A stretch of 33,816 bases of DNA from Bacteroidia bacterium (GTDB taxonomy: Bacteria; Bacteroidota; Bacteroidia; 2-12-FULL-35-15). Both the position numbers and the translations under genes were made by a program. The number at the start of each line of letters is the position of its first letter. Within the stretch, counting starts at the first letter, position 1. Location of the stretch: NCBI GenBank assembly GCA_030654175.1, contig JAURXZ010000029.1, positions 1 to 33,816 on the forward strand, read 5' to 3'. This document shows positions 1 to 9,720 of the stretch, piece after piece. The notes beneath the pieces are model-generated. The model worked only from the letters and a program-made list of their open reading frames with translations. It made no database searches and had not been told where the DNA came from.

Positions 1-3000
1 GAGCAAGCATTACTTCACAAACTAATGTTTTTTGTAATGGAGGTAGTGCAGGGACAGCAACAGTAACAGCCACAGGTGGGAGTGGAGCTTATTTTTATTC
101 ATGGAATACAACACCGGTGCAAACAACAGCCACAGCTACTAATTTAACAGCCGGCAGCTATACTGTTACAGTAACAGACAATAATGGTTGCACAGTTCCT
201 GTTACAAGTATGGCAACCATTACACAGCCTTCATCGGTATTAGGAGCAAGCATTACTTCCCAAACTAATGTTTTTTGTAATGGAGGTAGCACAGGCAGTG
301 CAACAGTAGCAGGATCAGGTGGTAGTGGTTCCTATTCTTATTCATGGAATACCACTCCGGTTCAAACCACAGCAACCGCAATTAATTTAACAGCCGGCAA
401 TTATACTGTTACAGTAACAGATAATAATGGTTGCACAGTTCCGGTGTCGGCTGTAGCGACAATTACTGAACCTGTATCCGTTTTATCAGCAAGCATTAAT
501 CAGCAAACCAATGTGTTTTGCAATGGAGGTTTTACAGGTAGTGCAACAGTAAATGCTATAGGAGGAAGCGGCAGCTATAGTTATTTATGGAATTCAGCAC
601 CTTTACAAATTGGTGCAACGGCAATTAATCTGAGTGCAGGGAGTTATACAGTTACAGTTACAGATAACAATGGCTGTACAATTCCTGTAACCAGCGTTAC
701 AACAATTACTCAACCGGTATCAGTATTAAGTGCCAGCATCAGTCAACTGACGGATGTGTTTTGCAATGGTTGTAACACAGGGTCAGTGACAGTTACAGCT
801 ACAGGAGGCAGCGGATCTTATTCTTATTCGTGGAACACAAATCCTGTGCAAACAACTGCAACAGCGAACAATTTGGCAGCGGGCAGCTATACGGTAACAG
901 TAACGGACAATAATGGATGTACTATTCCTGTAACAGTGGTAGCAACAATTTCAGAACCCGGATCGGTTTTGGGTGCATTCATTAGTTCACAAACTAATGT
1001 ATTTTGTTTTGGAGATAATACCGGAGAAGCAACTGTAACAGCAACAGGTGGCAGTGGATCCTATTCTTATTCATGGAACACAATACCTGTGCAAACAACT
1101 GCAACAGCAACTAATTTAACAGCCGGCAGCTATACAGTAACTGTAATGGATAATAATGGATCAACAATTACTGTGACAGCTATTACTACTATCACTCAAC
1201 CATTATCGGCATTAACTGCAAATATTTCTTCTCAAACAAATGTATTCTGCAGAAGTGGTAATACTGGTAATGCAACAGTAACAGCCAGTGGCGGCAGCGG
1301 CAGCTATAGCTATTTATGGAATACAACTCCGCTGCAAATTGGCGCAACGGCAGTTAATTTATCTGCTGGAAGCTACACTGTAGCAGTAACAGATAATAAC
1401 GGATGTGCAGTTCCGGTATCAGCCGTGGCAACAATTACTCAACCTGTATCAGTATTAGGAGCAAGCATAAATCAGCAAACTAATGTGTTTTGCAATGGAG
1501 GTAATACAGGAGAGGCAACAGTGACAGCGACAGGTGGAAGTGGATCCTATTCTTATTCCTGGAATACAAGTCCGGTGCAAACAACCGCAACTGCAAATAA
1601 TTTAATAGCTGGCAGTTATACTGTTAAAGTAACAGATAATAATGGATGTATCGTTCCTGTAACAGCCGTTGCAACAATTACTCAGCCAGTATCGGTATTA
1701 GCCGCAAGCATTAATCAGCAAACTAATGTGTTCTGCAATGGAGGTAATACAGGAAGCGCAACAGTCCTGGCAACAGGTGGCAGTGGAAGCTATTCGTATT
1801 CATGGAATACAAGCCCAGCTCAAACAGCAGCAACAGCTGTGGGTTTAGAAATGGGAACTTATACAGTCACAATAACAGATAATAATGGATGTGCTGTCCC
1901 TGTGACAAAAACAGTAATTATTACACAACCTACATCAGTATTGGGTGGTGGTATCAGTTCACAAACCAATGTGTTCTGTAATGGAGGAAATACAGGTAGT
2001 GCAACTGTTACCGCAACTGGTGGCAGTGGAAGTTATTCTTATTCATGGAACACATCACCAACCCAAACAACAGCAACAGCAATTGGTTTAACAATGGGAA
2101 CTTATACAGTTTCCGTAACAGATAATAATGGATGTACTGTTCCTGTGACAAAAAACGTAACTATTACACAACCTACAGGAGTATTGGGTGCCGGTATCAG
2201 CTCACAAACCAACGTATTCTGTAATGGAGGAAATACAGGTAGTGCAACTGTTACGGCAACCGGAGGCAGCGGAAGTTATTCTTATTCATGGAATACGGTA
2301 CCTGCCCAAACAACGGCAACAGCTTCCGGTTTAACATCGGGATCTTATAACGTAACTGTCACAGATAATAACGGATGTACCATTCCGGTAATGAAAGTTG
2401 CGATCATAACTCAGCCGTCATCCATATTGGGTGCCAGCATCAGCTCACAAACGGATGTGTTTTGTAATGGTGGTAATACTGGAAATGCAACGGTAACAGC
2501 AATCGGAGGCAGCGGAAGTTATTCTTATTTCTGGAACACTACACCTGCTCAGACAAGCGTAACTGCAACCGGATTAGTATCGGGATCATATACTGTAACA
2601 GTAACGGATAATAACGGTTGTACTGTTCCTGTAACAAAAGTAGTAACCATCACCCAACCTTCATCAGTACTGGGAGCCACCATCAGTTCACAAACCAATG
2701 TGTTCTGTAATGGAGGAAGAACGGGAAGTGCAACAGTAACAGCAACAGGTGGCAGTGGAAGTTATTCTTATTCATGGAATACCACACCAATACAAACAAC
2801 AGCAACTGCAACTAATTTATCTGCTGGCAGCTATACTGTAATAGTAACAGATAATAACGGGTGTTCCATTCCTGTAACAAAAATTGCCGTTATCACACAA
2901 CCTTCATCTGCATTAGTTGCCAGCATCACTTCACAAACCAATGTGTATTGTAATGGTGGCAATACAGGCATTGCTACAGTAACAGCAACAGGAGGCAGCG

Positions 3001-6000
3001 GTAGCTATAGCTATCTATGGAATACATCACCAGCTCAAATTGGATCAACCGCGGTTAATTTATCTTCTGGCAGTTATACTGTAACGGTAACAGATAATAA
3101 TGGATGCGCTGTTCCTGTTTCAAAAGTAGTTACCATCACGCAACCCTCATCAGCATTTGTCGCGAGCATCTCCTCACAAACTAATGTGTTTTGTAATGGT
3201 GGTAGCACAGGCAATGCAACAGTAACAGCCACAGGAGGAAGCGGCAGTTATTCTTATTCTTGGAATACAACACCCGCCCAAACTACGGCAACAGCAACTA
3301 ATTTAACAGCAGGCAGCTACACTGTAACAGTTACAGACAATAACGGATGTACCATTCCTGTAATAAAAACAGCCATCATCACTCAACCTTTATTAATATT
3401 GGGCGCAAGTATCAGTTCACAAACTAATGTATTTTGCAATGGTGGAAGTACAGGTTCCGCAACAGTAACAGCAACCGGAGGAAGCGGCAGTTATTCTTAT
3501 TCATGGAATACAACACCATCCCAAACAACTGCGACCGCAAGTGGTTTACCTGTAGGTTCTTATACCGTAACTGTTACCGATATCAATGGATGCACTATTC
3601 CTGTGACAAAAATTGCAACCATCACACAACCTTCATCAGTACTTGGTGCCAGTATCAGCTCACAAACCAATGTGTTTTGTAATGGTGGTAATACAGGTAG
3701 TTCAACTGTTACCGCAACCGGAGGCAGCGGGAACTATTCTTACTCATGGAATACGATACCTGTGCAAACAACAGCAACCGCAAGCAGTTTACAAGCGGGA
3801 TCTTATACTGTAACTGTTACCGATAATAATGGATGTGCAATTCCAGTGACAAAAGTAGTAACCATCACTCAACCTGCGTTAGTTTTAACTGCCAATATCA
3901 GCTCACAAACCAATGTGTTTTGCAATGGTGGTAGTACAGGAAATGCAGCAGTAACAGCATCGGGTGGAAGTGGTAGTTATTCTTATTTATGGAATACCAC
4001 ACCATTACAAATTGGCGCAACAGCAATTAATTTAAATGCCGGTAGCTATACTGTAACAGTGACTGATAATAATGGTTGTACCGTGCCTGCAAGTGCAGTT
4101 GTGACTATTACACAACCGGTATTAGCCTTATCGGCAAACCTTAGCTCAAAAACTGACGTGTTTTGTTCCGGTGGAAATACTGGTGCTGCAACTGTAACAG
4201 CAACAGGTGGGAGTGGAGCCTATTCTTATTCATGGAATACAACACCTGATCAAACATCAGCAACAGCGGTTAATTTGAGTTCAGGCAGCTATACGGTAAC
4301 AATAACTGATAATAATGGATGTATACTACCTCTAATAATTGCTGTAACAATTACCGAACCTGCATCCATAATAAATGCGGGTATCACATCACAAACTAAT
4401 ATATTGTGTTTTGGTGATAGCACCGGTAGCTCAACAGTTACCGCCTCTGGAGGAAGCGGTAACTTCTCATATTCCTGGAATACCACTCCGGTGCAAACAA
4501 CAGCCACCGCTACTAATTTAACAGCAGGCAGTTATACTGTTTCAGTTACAGATAATAATGGCTGTACAATTCCGGTAACTGAAGCAGTAACTATTATTGA
4601 ACCTACATCGGCATTAAGTGTAAGTATTTCTTCACAAACCAATGTCCTTTGTTTTGAAGAAGTAACAGGTGCTGCGACAGCAACTGTTACAGGCGGCAGT
4701 GGAACTTATACCTATTTATGGAATACAGTCCCCGCACAAATTGGTGAAACAGCAATTAATTTAGGTGCTGGCAGCTATACGGTAACAGTAAATGATAATA
4801 ACGGATGTGCGGTTCCTGCCATAGCTTCACTTACAATTACACAGCCTGACTCTGTTTTAACAGTAGCAGCCACAAGTCCATTTTTTAATTTAAGTAATAT
4901 TTCATGTAATGGTGGAAGTGATGGCTCTATTAATTTAACATTAAGTGGAGGCACTATGCCTTATAGTTTTTCCTGGGAAGGGCCCGGAACCTTTGTATCT
5001 GCAGATCAAAACCTTAGTGGTCTTGAAGCAGGGCTATATTCGGTTAATGTAATTGATGCAAATGGGTGTTTAACAAGAACAACAATTACATTAATTGAAC
5101 CATCGTTAATGGCTTCAACTGTGGGTTCAACGCCTGCCGACTGCATCAAATCGAATGGTACAGCCGATCTGGATATTATTGGTGGAACTCAGCCATACAG
5201 TTGCATTTGGTCATGTGGTATTACTCAACAAAATTTAATGGGAGTTGCCGGAGGAGTTTATACAGTTAATGTGATTGACGCTAACGGCTGTTTAATTATT
5301 GATACTGTGGAAGTAGATGAAATCTCAAACCTCAGTTTAAGTTCAATTGTAAATGATGTATTGTGTTATGGTACTTCAGATGGCTCAATAAATCTAAATG
5401 TGAAAGGGACTGCGCCATTTACGTATTCCTGGTCGAATGGGAGCACCACAGAAGATCTAACCGGTGTTTCTGCCGGAGAATATATTGTAATAATAAATGA
5501 TGCGGCTGGTTGTACAATTCTTGATACGATCAGTATTACACAATCACCTCAAATTGTATTGAATTTAACGAGTCCTTTTTACTTTGATAATTTTAATGTT
5601 GCCTCATTTCAAGGTAATAATGGGGCCATTGATTTAAGTGTTAACGGAGGTCATCCTTTCTACACCTACAGCTGGTCAAATAATGCAACAACAGAAGATA
5701 TATCAAATCTTACAGAAGGAAACTACTTTGTGACGGTAACAGATTCTTTGGGTTGCCAAATTTCAGGAAGCATCATTTTAGCAGCACCATTGCCTTTGGA
5801 AATGCCAACCGGTTTTTCTCCAAATGGAGATGGCAAGAACGACAAATTTGTTATACGTGGTATTGAAGTTTACCCCAATAATCATATAACCATATTTAAT
5901 CGCTGGGGAAATATTGTTTATCAAAGTGATGGTTATCATAATCAATGGGATGGTTCTAACAACAAGGGTAATCCTTTGCCGGCCGGAACGTACTTCGTAA

Positions 6001-6062
6001 TAGTTGAAATAAATAATAAAGAAATAATATTAAAGGGATATGTGGATATAAGAAGAGAATAA
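1..6062 (+). CDS. Giant SprB-repeat adhesin with T9SS type B C-terminal domain, 5' partial
   Basis: The reading frame is open from base 3, so the N-terminus lies left of the window. Positions 3-4862 are 20 tandem 81-residue units, each exactly 243 bp. A typical unit runs TNVFCNGG, GGSGSYSYSWNT, AGSYTVTVTDNNGC, then ITQP, which matches SprB repeats. Four diverged units of the same fold follow (about 4863-5800). Positions 5805-6059 encode the gliding-motility-associated C-terminal (type B) sorting domain, recognised by PTGFSPNGDGKNDKF, FNRWGN and AGTYF. Most units keep two cysteines. In Flavobacterium, SprB-like proteins are exported by T9SS and act as mobile surface adhesins; type B cargo generally needs a PorP/SprF partner, and one lies 22 bp downstream. 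The role as an adhesin is inferred; the domain identities are clear. Confidence 0.93.
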   Translation, partial: ASITSQTNVFCNGGSAGTATVTATGGSGAYFYSWNTTPVQTTATATNLTAGSYTVTVTDNNGCTVPVTSMATITQPSSVLGASITSQTNVFCNGGSTGSATVAGSGGSGSYSYSWNTTPVQTTATAINLTAGNYTVTVTDNNGCTVPVSAVATITEPVSVLSASINQQTNVFCNGGFTGSATVNAIGGSGSYSYLWNSAPLQIGATAINLSAGSYTVTVTDNNGCTIPVTSVTTITQPVSVLSASISQLTDVFCNGCNTGSVTVTATGGSGSYSYSWNTNPVQTTATANNLAAGSYTVTVTDNNGCTIPVTVVATISEPGSVLGAFISSQTNVFCFGDNTGEATVTATGGSGSYSYSWNTIPVQTTATATNLTAGSYTVTVMDNNGSTITVTAITTITQPLSALTANISSQTNVFCRSGNTGNATVTASGGSGSYSYLWNTTPLQIGATAVNLSAGSYTVAVTDNNGCAVPVSAVATITQPVSVLGASINQQTNVFCNGGNTGEATVTATGGSGSYSYSWNTSPVQTTATANNLIAGSYTVKVTDNNGCIVPVTAVATITQPVSVLAASINQQTNVFCNGGNTGSATVLATGGSGSYSYSWNTSPAQTAATAVGLEMGTYTVTITDNNGCAVPVTKTVIITQPTSVLGGGISSQTNVFCNGGNTGSATVTATGGSGSYSYSWNTSPTQTTATAIGLTMGTYTVSVTDNNGCTVPVTKNVTITQPTGVLGAGISSQTNVFCNGGNTGSATVTATGGSGSYSYSWNTVPAQTTATASGLTSGSYNVTVTDNNGCTIPVMKVAIITQPSSILGASISSQTDVFCNGGNTGNATVTAIGGSGSYSYFWNTTPAQTSVTATGLVSGSYTVTVTDNNGCTVPVTKVVTITQPSSVLGATISSQTNVFCNGGRTGSATVTATGGSGSYSYSWNTTPIQTTATATNLSAGSYTVIVTDNNGCSIPVTKIAVITQPSSALVASITSQTNVYCNGGNTGIATVTATGGSGSYSYLWNTSPAQIGSTAVNLSSGSYTVTVTDNNGCAVPVSKVVTITQPSSAFVASISSQTNVFCNGGSTGNATVTATGGSGSYSYSWNTTPAQTTATATNLTAGSYTVTVTDNNGCTIPVIKTAIITQPLLILGASISSQTNVFCNGGSTGSATVTATGGSGSYSYSWNTTPSQTTATASGLPVGSYTVTVTDINGCTIPVTKIATITQPSSVLGASISSQTNVFCNGGNTGSSTVTATGGSGNYSYSWNTIPVQTTATASSLQAGSYTVTVTDNNGCAIPVTKVVTITQPALVLTANISSQTNVFCNGGSTGNAAVTASGGSGSYSYLWNTTPLQIGATAINLNAGSYTVTVTDNNGCTVPASAVVTITQPVLALSANLSSKTDVFCSGGNTGAATVTATGGSGAYSYSWNTTPDQTSATAVNLSSGSYTVTITDNNGCILPLIIAVTITEPASIINAGITSQTNILCFGDSTGSSTVTASGGSGNFSYSWNTTPVQTTATATNLTAGSYTVSVTDNNGCTIPVTEAVTIIEPTSALSVSISSQTNVLCFEEVTGAATATVTGGSGTYTYLWNTVPAQIGETAINLGAGSYTVTVNDNNGCAVPAIASLTITQPDSVLTVAATSPFFNLSNISCNGGSDGSINLTLSGGTMPYSFSWEGPGTFVSADQNLSGLEAGLYSVNVIDANGCLTRTTITLIEPSLMASTVGSTPADCIKSNGTADLDIIGGTQPYSCIWSCGITQQNLMGVAGGVYTVNVIDANGCLIIDTVEVDEISNLSLSSIVNDVLCYGTSDGSINLNVKGTAPFTYSWSNGSTTEDLTGVSAGEYIVIINDAAGCTILDTISITQSPQIVLNLTSPFYFDNFNVASFQGNNGAIDLSVNGGHPFYTYSWSNNATTEDISNLTEGNYFVTVTDSLGCQISGSIILAAPLPLEMPTGFSPNGDGKNDKFVIRGIEVYPNNHITIFNRWGNIVYQSDGYHNQWDGSNNKGNPLPAGTYFVIVEINNKEIILKGYVDIRRE
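3..4862 (+). repeat. 20 tandem 243-bp units coding SprB repeats
   Basis: Unit n starts at 3 + 243(n-1). The Ser codon after the first Ala is at 6-8 in unit 1 and at 4623-4625 in unit 20, exactly 19 x 243 bp apart, so the array has no net length change. Neighbouring units are highly similar at DNA level, for example units 9 and 10. Five units (3, 6, 13, 17, 20) carry a linked variant, Leu before Trp-Asn and Gln-Ile-Gly in place of Gln-Thr-Thr. Confidence 0.95.
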
Positions 6063-6084
6063 AAAGATTTTTTATAAAAGTATC

Positions 6085-7005
6085 ATGAAAAAAATTATTA
6101 CAGTTTTAGGAATTCTTGCAAGCATTATAAAGATGGATGCACAGCAAGATGTAATGGTAAGTCAGTATATGTTCAATGGGTTGTTTTTAAATCCTGCATA
6201 TGCCGGGAGCCATAAATATTTTAGTTCAACCTTGCTGCATCGGTCACAGTGGGCAGGTTTTGAGGGTGCTCCAAAAACAACTTTATTTGCGTTGGATGGG
6301 CCATTGTTTTTTCAAAAAATGGGAGTTGGATTACTATTATCACATGATAAAATTGGTGTAACAAGTCAGACTGATATGTACGCTAATTATTCCTATATGC
6401 TGAAACTTGGAGAAGGAAAACTAAGCTTTGGAATAAAAGCAGGTGCTTCAAATTATCAGGCTAAAGTGGAAGATCTGACTGTTTGGGATGAAAGCGATAA
6501 CTCTTTTTCGGGAACAAATAAAAGTGCCTGGCTTCCTAAATTCGGAGGAGGAGCTTTTTATTTCAACCATAGCTGGTACATCGGAGTTTCAATACCTGCT
6601 CTTATTGTATATGATCCGAACAAAAATTTTAACCTGTCAATGGAAAGTTCATCTTATATACGAAAGCATTATTATTTAACTTCAGGGTATGTGTTTAAAG
6701 TTAACGAAAGGGTAAAACTAAAACCATCTTTTCTTATCAAATACCAATCTGCGGCTCCTTTGCAGGCTGATATTAATTTCAGTGCTATGTATATGGATGT
6801 TGTTGCTTTAGGGATTGCATTAAGAACAAAAGATGCCGTTACAGTTATGGTTGAATATCAAGCAAATATGAGGTTTCGTATTGGCTACGCCTACGATATC
6901 ACAACTTCAAAGCTCCGGAACTATTCTTCCGGTTCGCACGAAATAATGATTGGATTCGATTTCGGAAAAGACATTATAAAAGTAAAAACACCACGTTTCT
7001 TTTAA
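6085..7005 (+). CDS. PorP/SprF family type IX secretion membrane protein
   Basis: A 306-residue protein with a signal peptide (cleavage likely after MDAQ, about residue 20) followed by the family's start of mature sequence: DVMVSQYMFNGLFLNPAYAGS, then SSTLLHRSQWAGFEGAP. The rest alternates short aromatic beta strands, as expected of an outer-membrane barrel. PorP/SprF proteins are the outer-membrane partners of type B sorted T9SS cargo. It begins 22 bp after the SprB-repeat gene and ends 18 bp before the PorE-like gene, so the three are almost certainly cotranscribed, and this copy is probably dedicated to the adjacent adhesin. Length fits the family (about 300 residues). Confidence 0.93.
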   Translation: MKKIITVLGILASIIKMDAQQDVMVSQYMFNGLFLNPAYAGSHKYFSSTLLHRSQWAGFEGAPKTTLFALDGPLFFQKMGVGLLLSHDKIGVTSQTDMYANYSYMLKLGEGKLSFGIKAGASNYQAKVEDLTVWDESDNSFSGTNKSAWLPKFGGGAFYFNHSWYIGVSIPALIVYDPNKNFNLSMESSSYIRKHYYLTSGYVFKVNERVKLKPSFLIKYQSAAPLQADINFSAMYMDVVALGIALRTKDAVTVMVEYQANMRFRIGYAYDITTSKLRNYSSGSHEIMIGFDFGKDIIKVKTPRFF

Positions 7006-7023
7006 TTTTAAAAAACAGAGATA

Positions 7024-9186
7024 ATGAAAAAATATTTTTTAAACTCAGTAGTTATTTTTAGCAGTATTTTTTTTACGGGCTGTACGAATTATTTTTATAA
7101 AAAAGCAAATACAGAATTTGCCAATTTACAATTTTCGGAGGCAATAAAAGATTATAATAAAGTTCTTTCAAAAGAAGATAATCACGATGCGAAAATTAAA
7201 CTCGCCAACAGTTACAGGTTAATAAATGAGTTAGAAAAGGCGAGACCATTATATGCTGAAATAGTGAACTATCCTGAAAGTAAGCCGATAAATATTTTTC
7301 ATTATGCGAAAGTATTAAAATGCTTAGGTGATTATACGAATGCAAAAATATGGTATAAAAATTATCTTGACCGTGTCCCCGATGATGCAATTGCACAAAT
7401 TTCATTTGCAACTTGTAATTTAGTTAATCCATTTATCAGGGATACAACTTTATTTTCGTTGAACTTAATAAACTTTCCTTGTCTTGAATCTGCATTTGCC
7501 CCGGTGCCATATAAAGGCGGGGTTATATTTACTGCAAATAAAAAAGCCTCTATTAATTCAAAAAAGGATCCATGGACAGGCAAGACATATTATGATCTGT
7601 ATTTTGCAGAAAAAGATAAAAATGGAAATTGGTTAAGTCCGCAAATAATTAAAGGAGAAATTAATGGACGTTACCATGAAGGACCGGCAACCTTTAATAA
7701 GAAAAGTAATGTAGCTTATTTTACCAGAAGCAATTATTTTAAAAACAGCCTTGGAAAAAGCAGTAAGAATGAAAATAATCTGAAATTATTTAAAGCTAAA
7801 TTGGTAAATAATAAATGGGAGCAATTAGAGGGAATGCCATTTAATAGTGACGAATATTCTGTAGGTCATCCTTGTTTATCGAAGGATGAAAAAACAATTT
7901 ATTTTATTTCTGATATGCCTGGTGGCTTAGGGGGTACTGATATTTACAAATCAGTTTATGAAGGTAAAAAATGGAAAAAACCAGAAAATTTAGGTAACGA
8001 AATTAATACATCAGGAAATGAAATGTTTCCATTTATCAGTGATGATGGTACATTATATTTTTCTTCTGATTCTCATGAAAATATGGGTGGATTGGATGTT
8101 TTTTCAACTTCGTATGATGAAAAAAATAAAAAATGGCATCCGATCGAAAACCTCAACTATCCTTTAAATTCTACCAAGGACGATTTTGCCTTTATATTAA
8201 ATAAAGATAATAAAACGGGTTTTATTTCTTCGAACAGGAGCAGCCCTGACGAAATTTATGAATTTGAAAAACATGATCCTACTTTCAATTTGTTTGGAAA
8301 GTTTACAATAAAGGGTAAGAATATGCCACTCGAAGATGCGACTGTAACAATAACAGATAGAACAAATAGTTCAATAATCACAACAATACAAACCGATAAA
8401 GATGGAATGTATAAAATAAAACTTAAAACTGAAACTGACTATGAAGTTTATGGATCGAAACAAAATAATGTTACTGAAAGTTCGGAAATATCAACAAAAG
8501 GGAAAAAATATTCTGAGAACATTGAAAAAAATTTTGAATTAGATCATAATGCGATTAATTTAAATGTATTTGGAATTGTCACTGTAAAAGGCGAAGGAAC
8601 TCCTTTCAAAGATGCTATTATAACAATTGAAGGAAATAACTCTAAAAAAATCATTATTCAAACTGATAAAAATGGTAAGTATAAATCAATAATCCAACCC
8701 GAAATTGATTATGAAGTTTATGGATCGAAAGATGACTATTTTACAGAGTGCTCAGAATTCACAACTAAGGGAATAAATAATTCGAAAGAATTTGAAAAGA
8801 ACTTTGAATTGGAAAAAATTGTGATTCTGAAACCAATTGTTTTGGAGCATGTATTTTATGACCTTGCAAAATGGGCAATTCGTCCGGACGCTGAAATTGA
8901 ATTAAATAAATTGGTGAAATTATTAAAGATCAACCCAACTATTTCAATTGAAATAGGTTCCCACACTGACTCTCGAGCAGGGGATAGCTATAATATGATC
9001 CTTTCAGATAAACGTGCCAAATCTGTGGTTGATTATTTAGTTTCAAAAGGGGTAAAATCAAGCCGATTAACCTGGAAAGGCTATGGTGAAACCCAATTAA
9101 TAAACAAATGCAAAAATGGTGTAGAATGTCCCGAATTGGTACATCAGCAAAATCGAAGGACTGAATTTAAGGTACTAAAAAAATAA
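7024..9186 (+). CDS. PorE-like lipoprotein: TPR, WD40-like propeller, two regulatory domains, OmpA C-terminal domain
   Basis: A 720-residue protein. The lipobox FTGC puts the lipidated cysteine at residue 20. In order: TPR-type helices (about 30-135); PD40/WD40-like blades (about 155-420, with IYFISDMPGGLGGTDIY and LYFSSDSHENMGGLDVF); two carboxypeptidase-regulatory-like domains (about 425-513 and 515-603); and an OmpA-type peptidoglycan-binding domain (about 610-720). The expected diaminopimelate-binding pair is present, D649 in GSHTDSR and R664 in LSDKRA. This is the architecture of T9SS PorE, except that the regulatory domain is doubled. It probably ties the upstream PorP/adhesin assembly to the cell wall. 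It could be a paralogue dedicated to this module and not the core PorE. Confidence 0.88.
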   Translation: MKKYFLNSVVIFSSIFFTGCTNYFYKKANTEFANLQFSEAIKDYNKVLSKEDNHDAKIKLANSYRLINELEKARPLYAEIVNYPESKPINIFHYAKVLKCLGDYTNAKIWYKNYLDRVPDDAIAQISFATCNLVNPFIRDTTLFSLNLINFPCLESAFAPVPYKGGVIFTANKKASINSKKDPWTGKTYYDLYFAEKDKNGNWLSPQIIKGEINGRYHEGPATFNKKSNVAYFTRSNYFKNSLGKSSKNENNLKLFKAKLVNNKWEQLEGMPFNSDEYSVGHPCLSKDEKTIYFISDMPGGLGGTDIYKSVYEGKKWKKPENLGNEINTSGNEMFPFISDDGTLYFSSDSHENMGGLDVFSTSYDEKNKKWHPIENLNYPLNSTKDDFAFILNKDNKTGFISSNRSSPDEIYEFEKHDPTFNLFGKFTIKGKNMPLEDATVTITDRTNSSIITTIQTDKDGMYKIKLKTETDYEVYGSKQNNVTESSEISTKGKKYSENIEKNFELDHNAINLNVFGIVTVKGEGTPFKDAIITIEGNNSKKIIIQTDKNGKYKSIIQPEIDYEVYGSKDDYFTECSEFTTKGINNSKEFEKNFELEKIVILKPIVLEHVFYDLAKWAIRPDAEIELNKLVKLLKINPTISIEIGSHTDSRAGDSYNMILSDKRAKSVVDYLVSKGVKSSRLTWKGYGETQLINKCKNGVECPELVHQQNRRTEFKVLKK
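8290..8830 (+). repeat. Tandem duplication of regulatory-like domain inside the PorE-like gene
   Basis: Two consecutive domains of about 90 residues share the pattern FGxxTxKGxxxPxxDAxxTI, DKxGxYK, DYEVYGSK, KNFEL. A 21-bp stretch is identical at 8440-8460 and 8710-8730, 270 bp (90 codons) apart, which indicates a fairly recent internal duplication. PorE of the known type has one such domain. Confidence 0.8.
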
Positions 9187-9296
9187 CAAATCCCATTTTT
9201 CAGGAAGGTCATAATTTTATTGAGGTTTAAAATGAAAAACCAAAACCATTATTTGAGACACAAAAAATAATTTTTAAGATTTAACGTAAACTGTTA

Positions 9297-9304
9297 TACC
9301 TTTG
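9297..9304 (+). promoter_or_regulatory. Bacteroidota -7 element TACCTTTG
   Basis: Exact match to TAnnTTTG, the primary sigma -7 consensus of this phylum. It ends only 9 bases before the ATG at 9314, so the transcript would be leaderless or nearly so. A convincing -33 element is not seen. Confidence 0.6.
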
Positions 9305-9313
9305 TAAAATACA

Positions 9314-9628
9314 ATGTGCAAAGGAATTAAAAAATATATCTCGTTTGTTTTACTTTTTCTCTTTCTATTCCCTCTGATTGAGAAAGAGTTTCATAGTTTT
9401 GAGTGCGATACAGATGTTCACTGTACTGCCAGCGAAATGCACTTTCATAACTTAGAGCACCATTGCGGCATTTGTGATTTTACTATTTCTGATTCCAATG
9501 CTCCTGCTAACGCGGATTATCCCCTAATTAATTCTGTTCACTTGTTTTTGTTTCAACATTTTAATGAAAGCGTTCACATTAACACTGCTTTCCAACACCT
9601 TCCTTCACGAGCCCCTCCATTAGTTTAG
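9314..9628 (+). CDS. Small exported His/Cys-rich protein, putative metal binding
   Basis: A 104-residue protein with an N-terminal hydrophobic segment (about residues 8-22), then a mature part dense in metal ligands: Cys31, Cys37, Cys51, Cys54 and His27, His36, His43, His45, His49, His50. The core reads HFHNLEHHCGICDF and the C-terminus ends LPSRAPPLV. Small proteins with an H-C-x-I-C-x-F core next to TonB-dependent receptors are familiar in Bacteroidota genomes, but I know of no proven function. It lies 92 bp upstream of a TonB receptor on the same strand. Periplasmic metal capture or sensing (copper or zinc) is an inference from ligand content and neighbour. The start is supported by the -7 element just upstream. 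Confidence 0.75.
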   Translation: MCKGIKKYISFVLLFLFLFPLIEKEFHSFECDTDVHCTASEMHFHNLEHHCGICDFTISDSNAPANADYPLINSVHLFLFQHFNESVHINTAFQHLPSRAPPLV

Positions 9629-9720
9629 TTTTTTCTTTTATTTTCTATGTCAAATAATGTTCTGAAAGCTAAAACTTTTATGGACTTTTTTGTAATTATT
9701 TAATCAAAAAAAACACTATC

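Noticed and set aside
3434-4507. Short open frames on both strands inside the SprB-repeat gene (3434-3682, 3613-3813, minus strand 4289-4507)
   Set aside because: They are out-of-frame readings of the repeat array; the in-frame protein is continuous and has clear domains.
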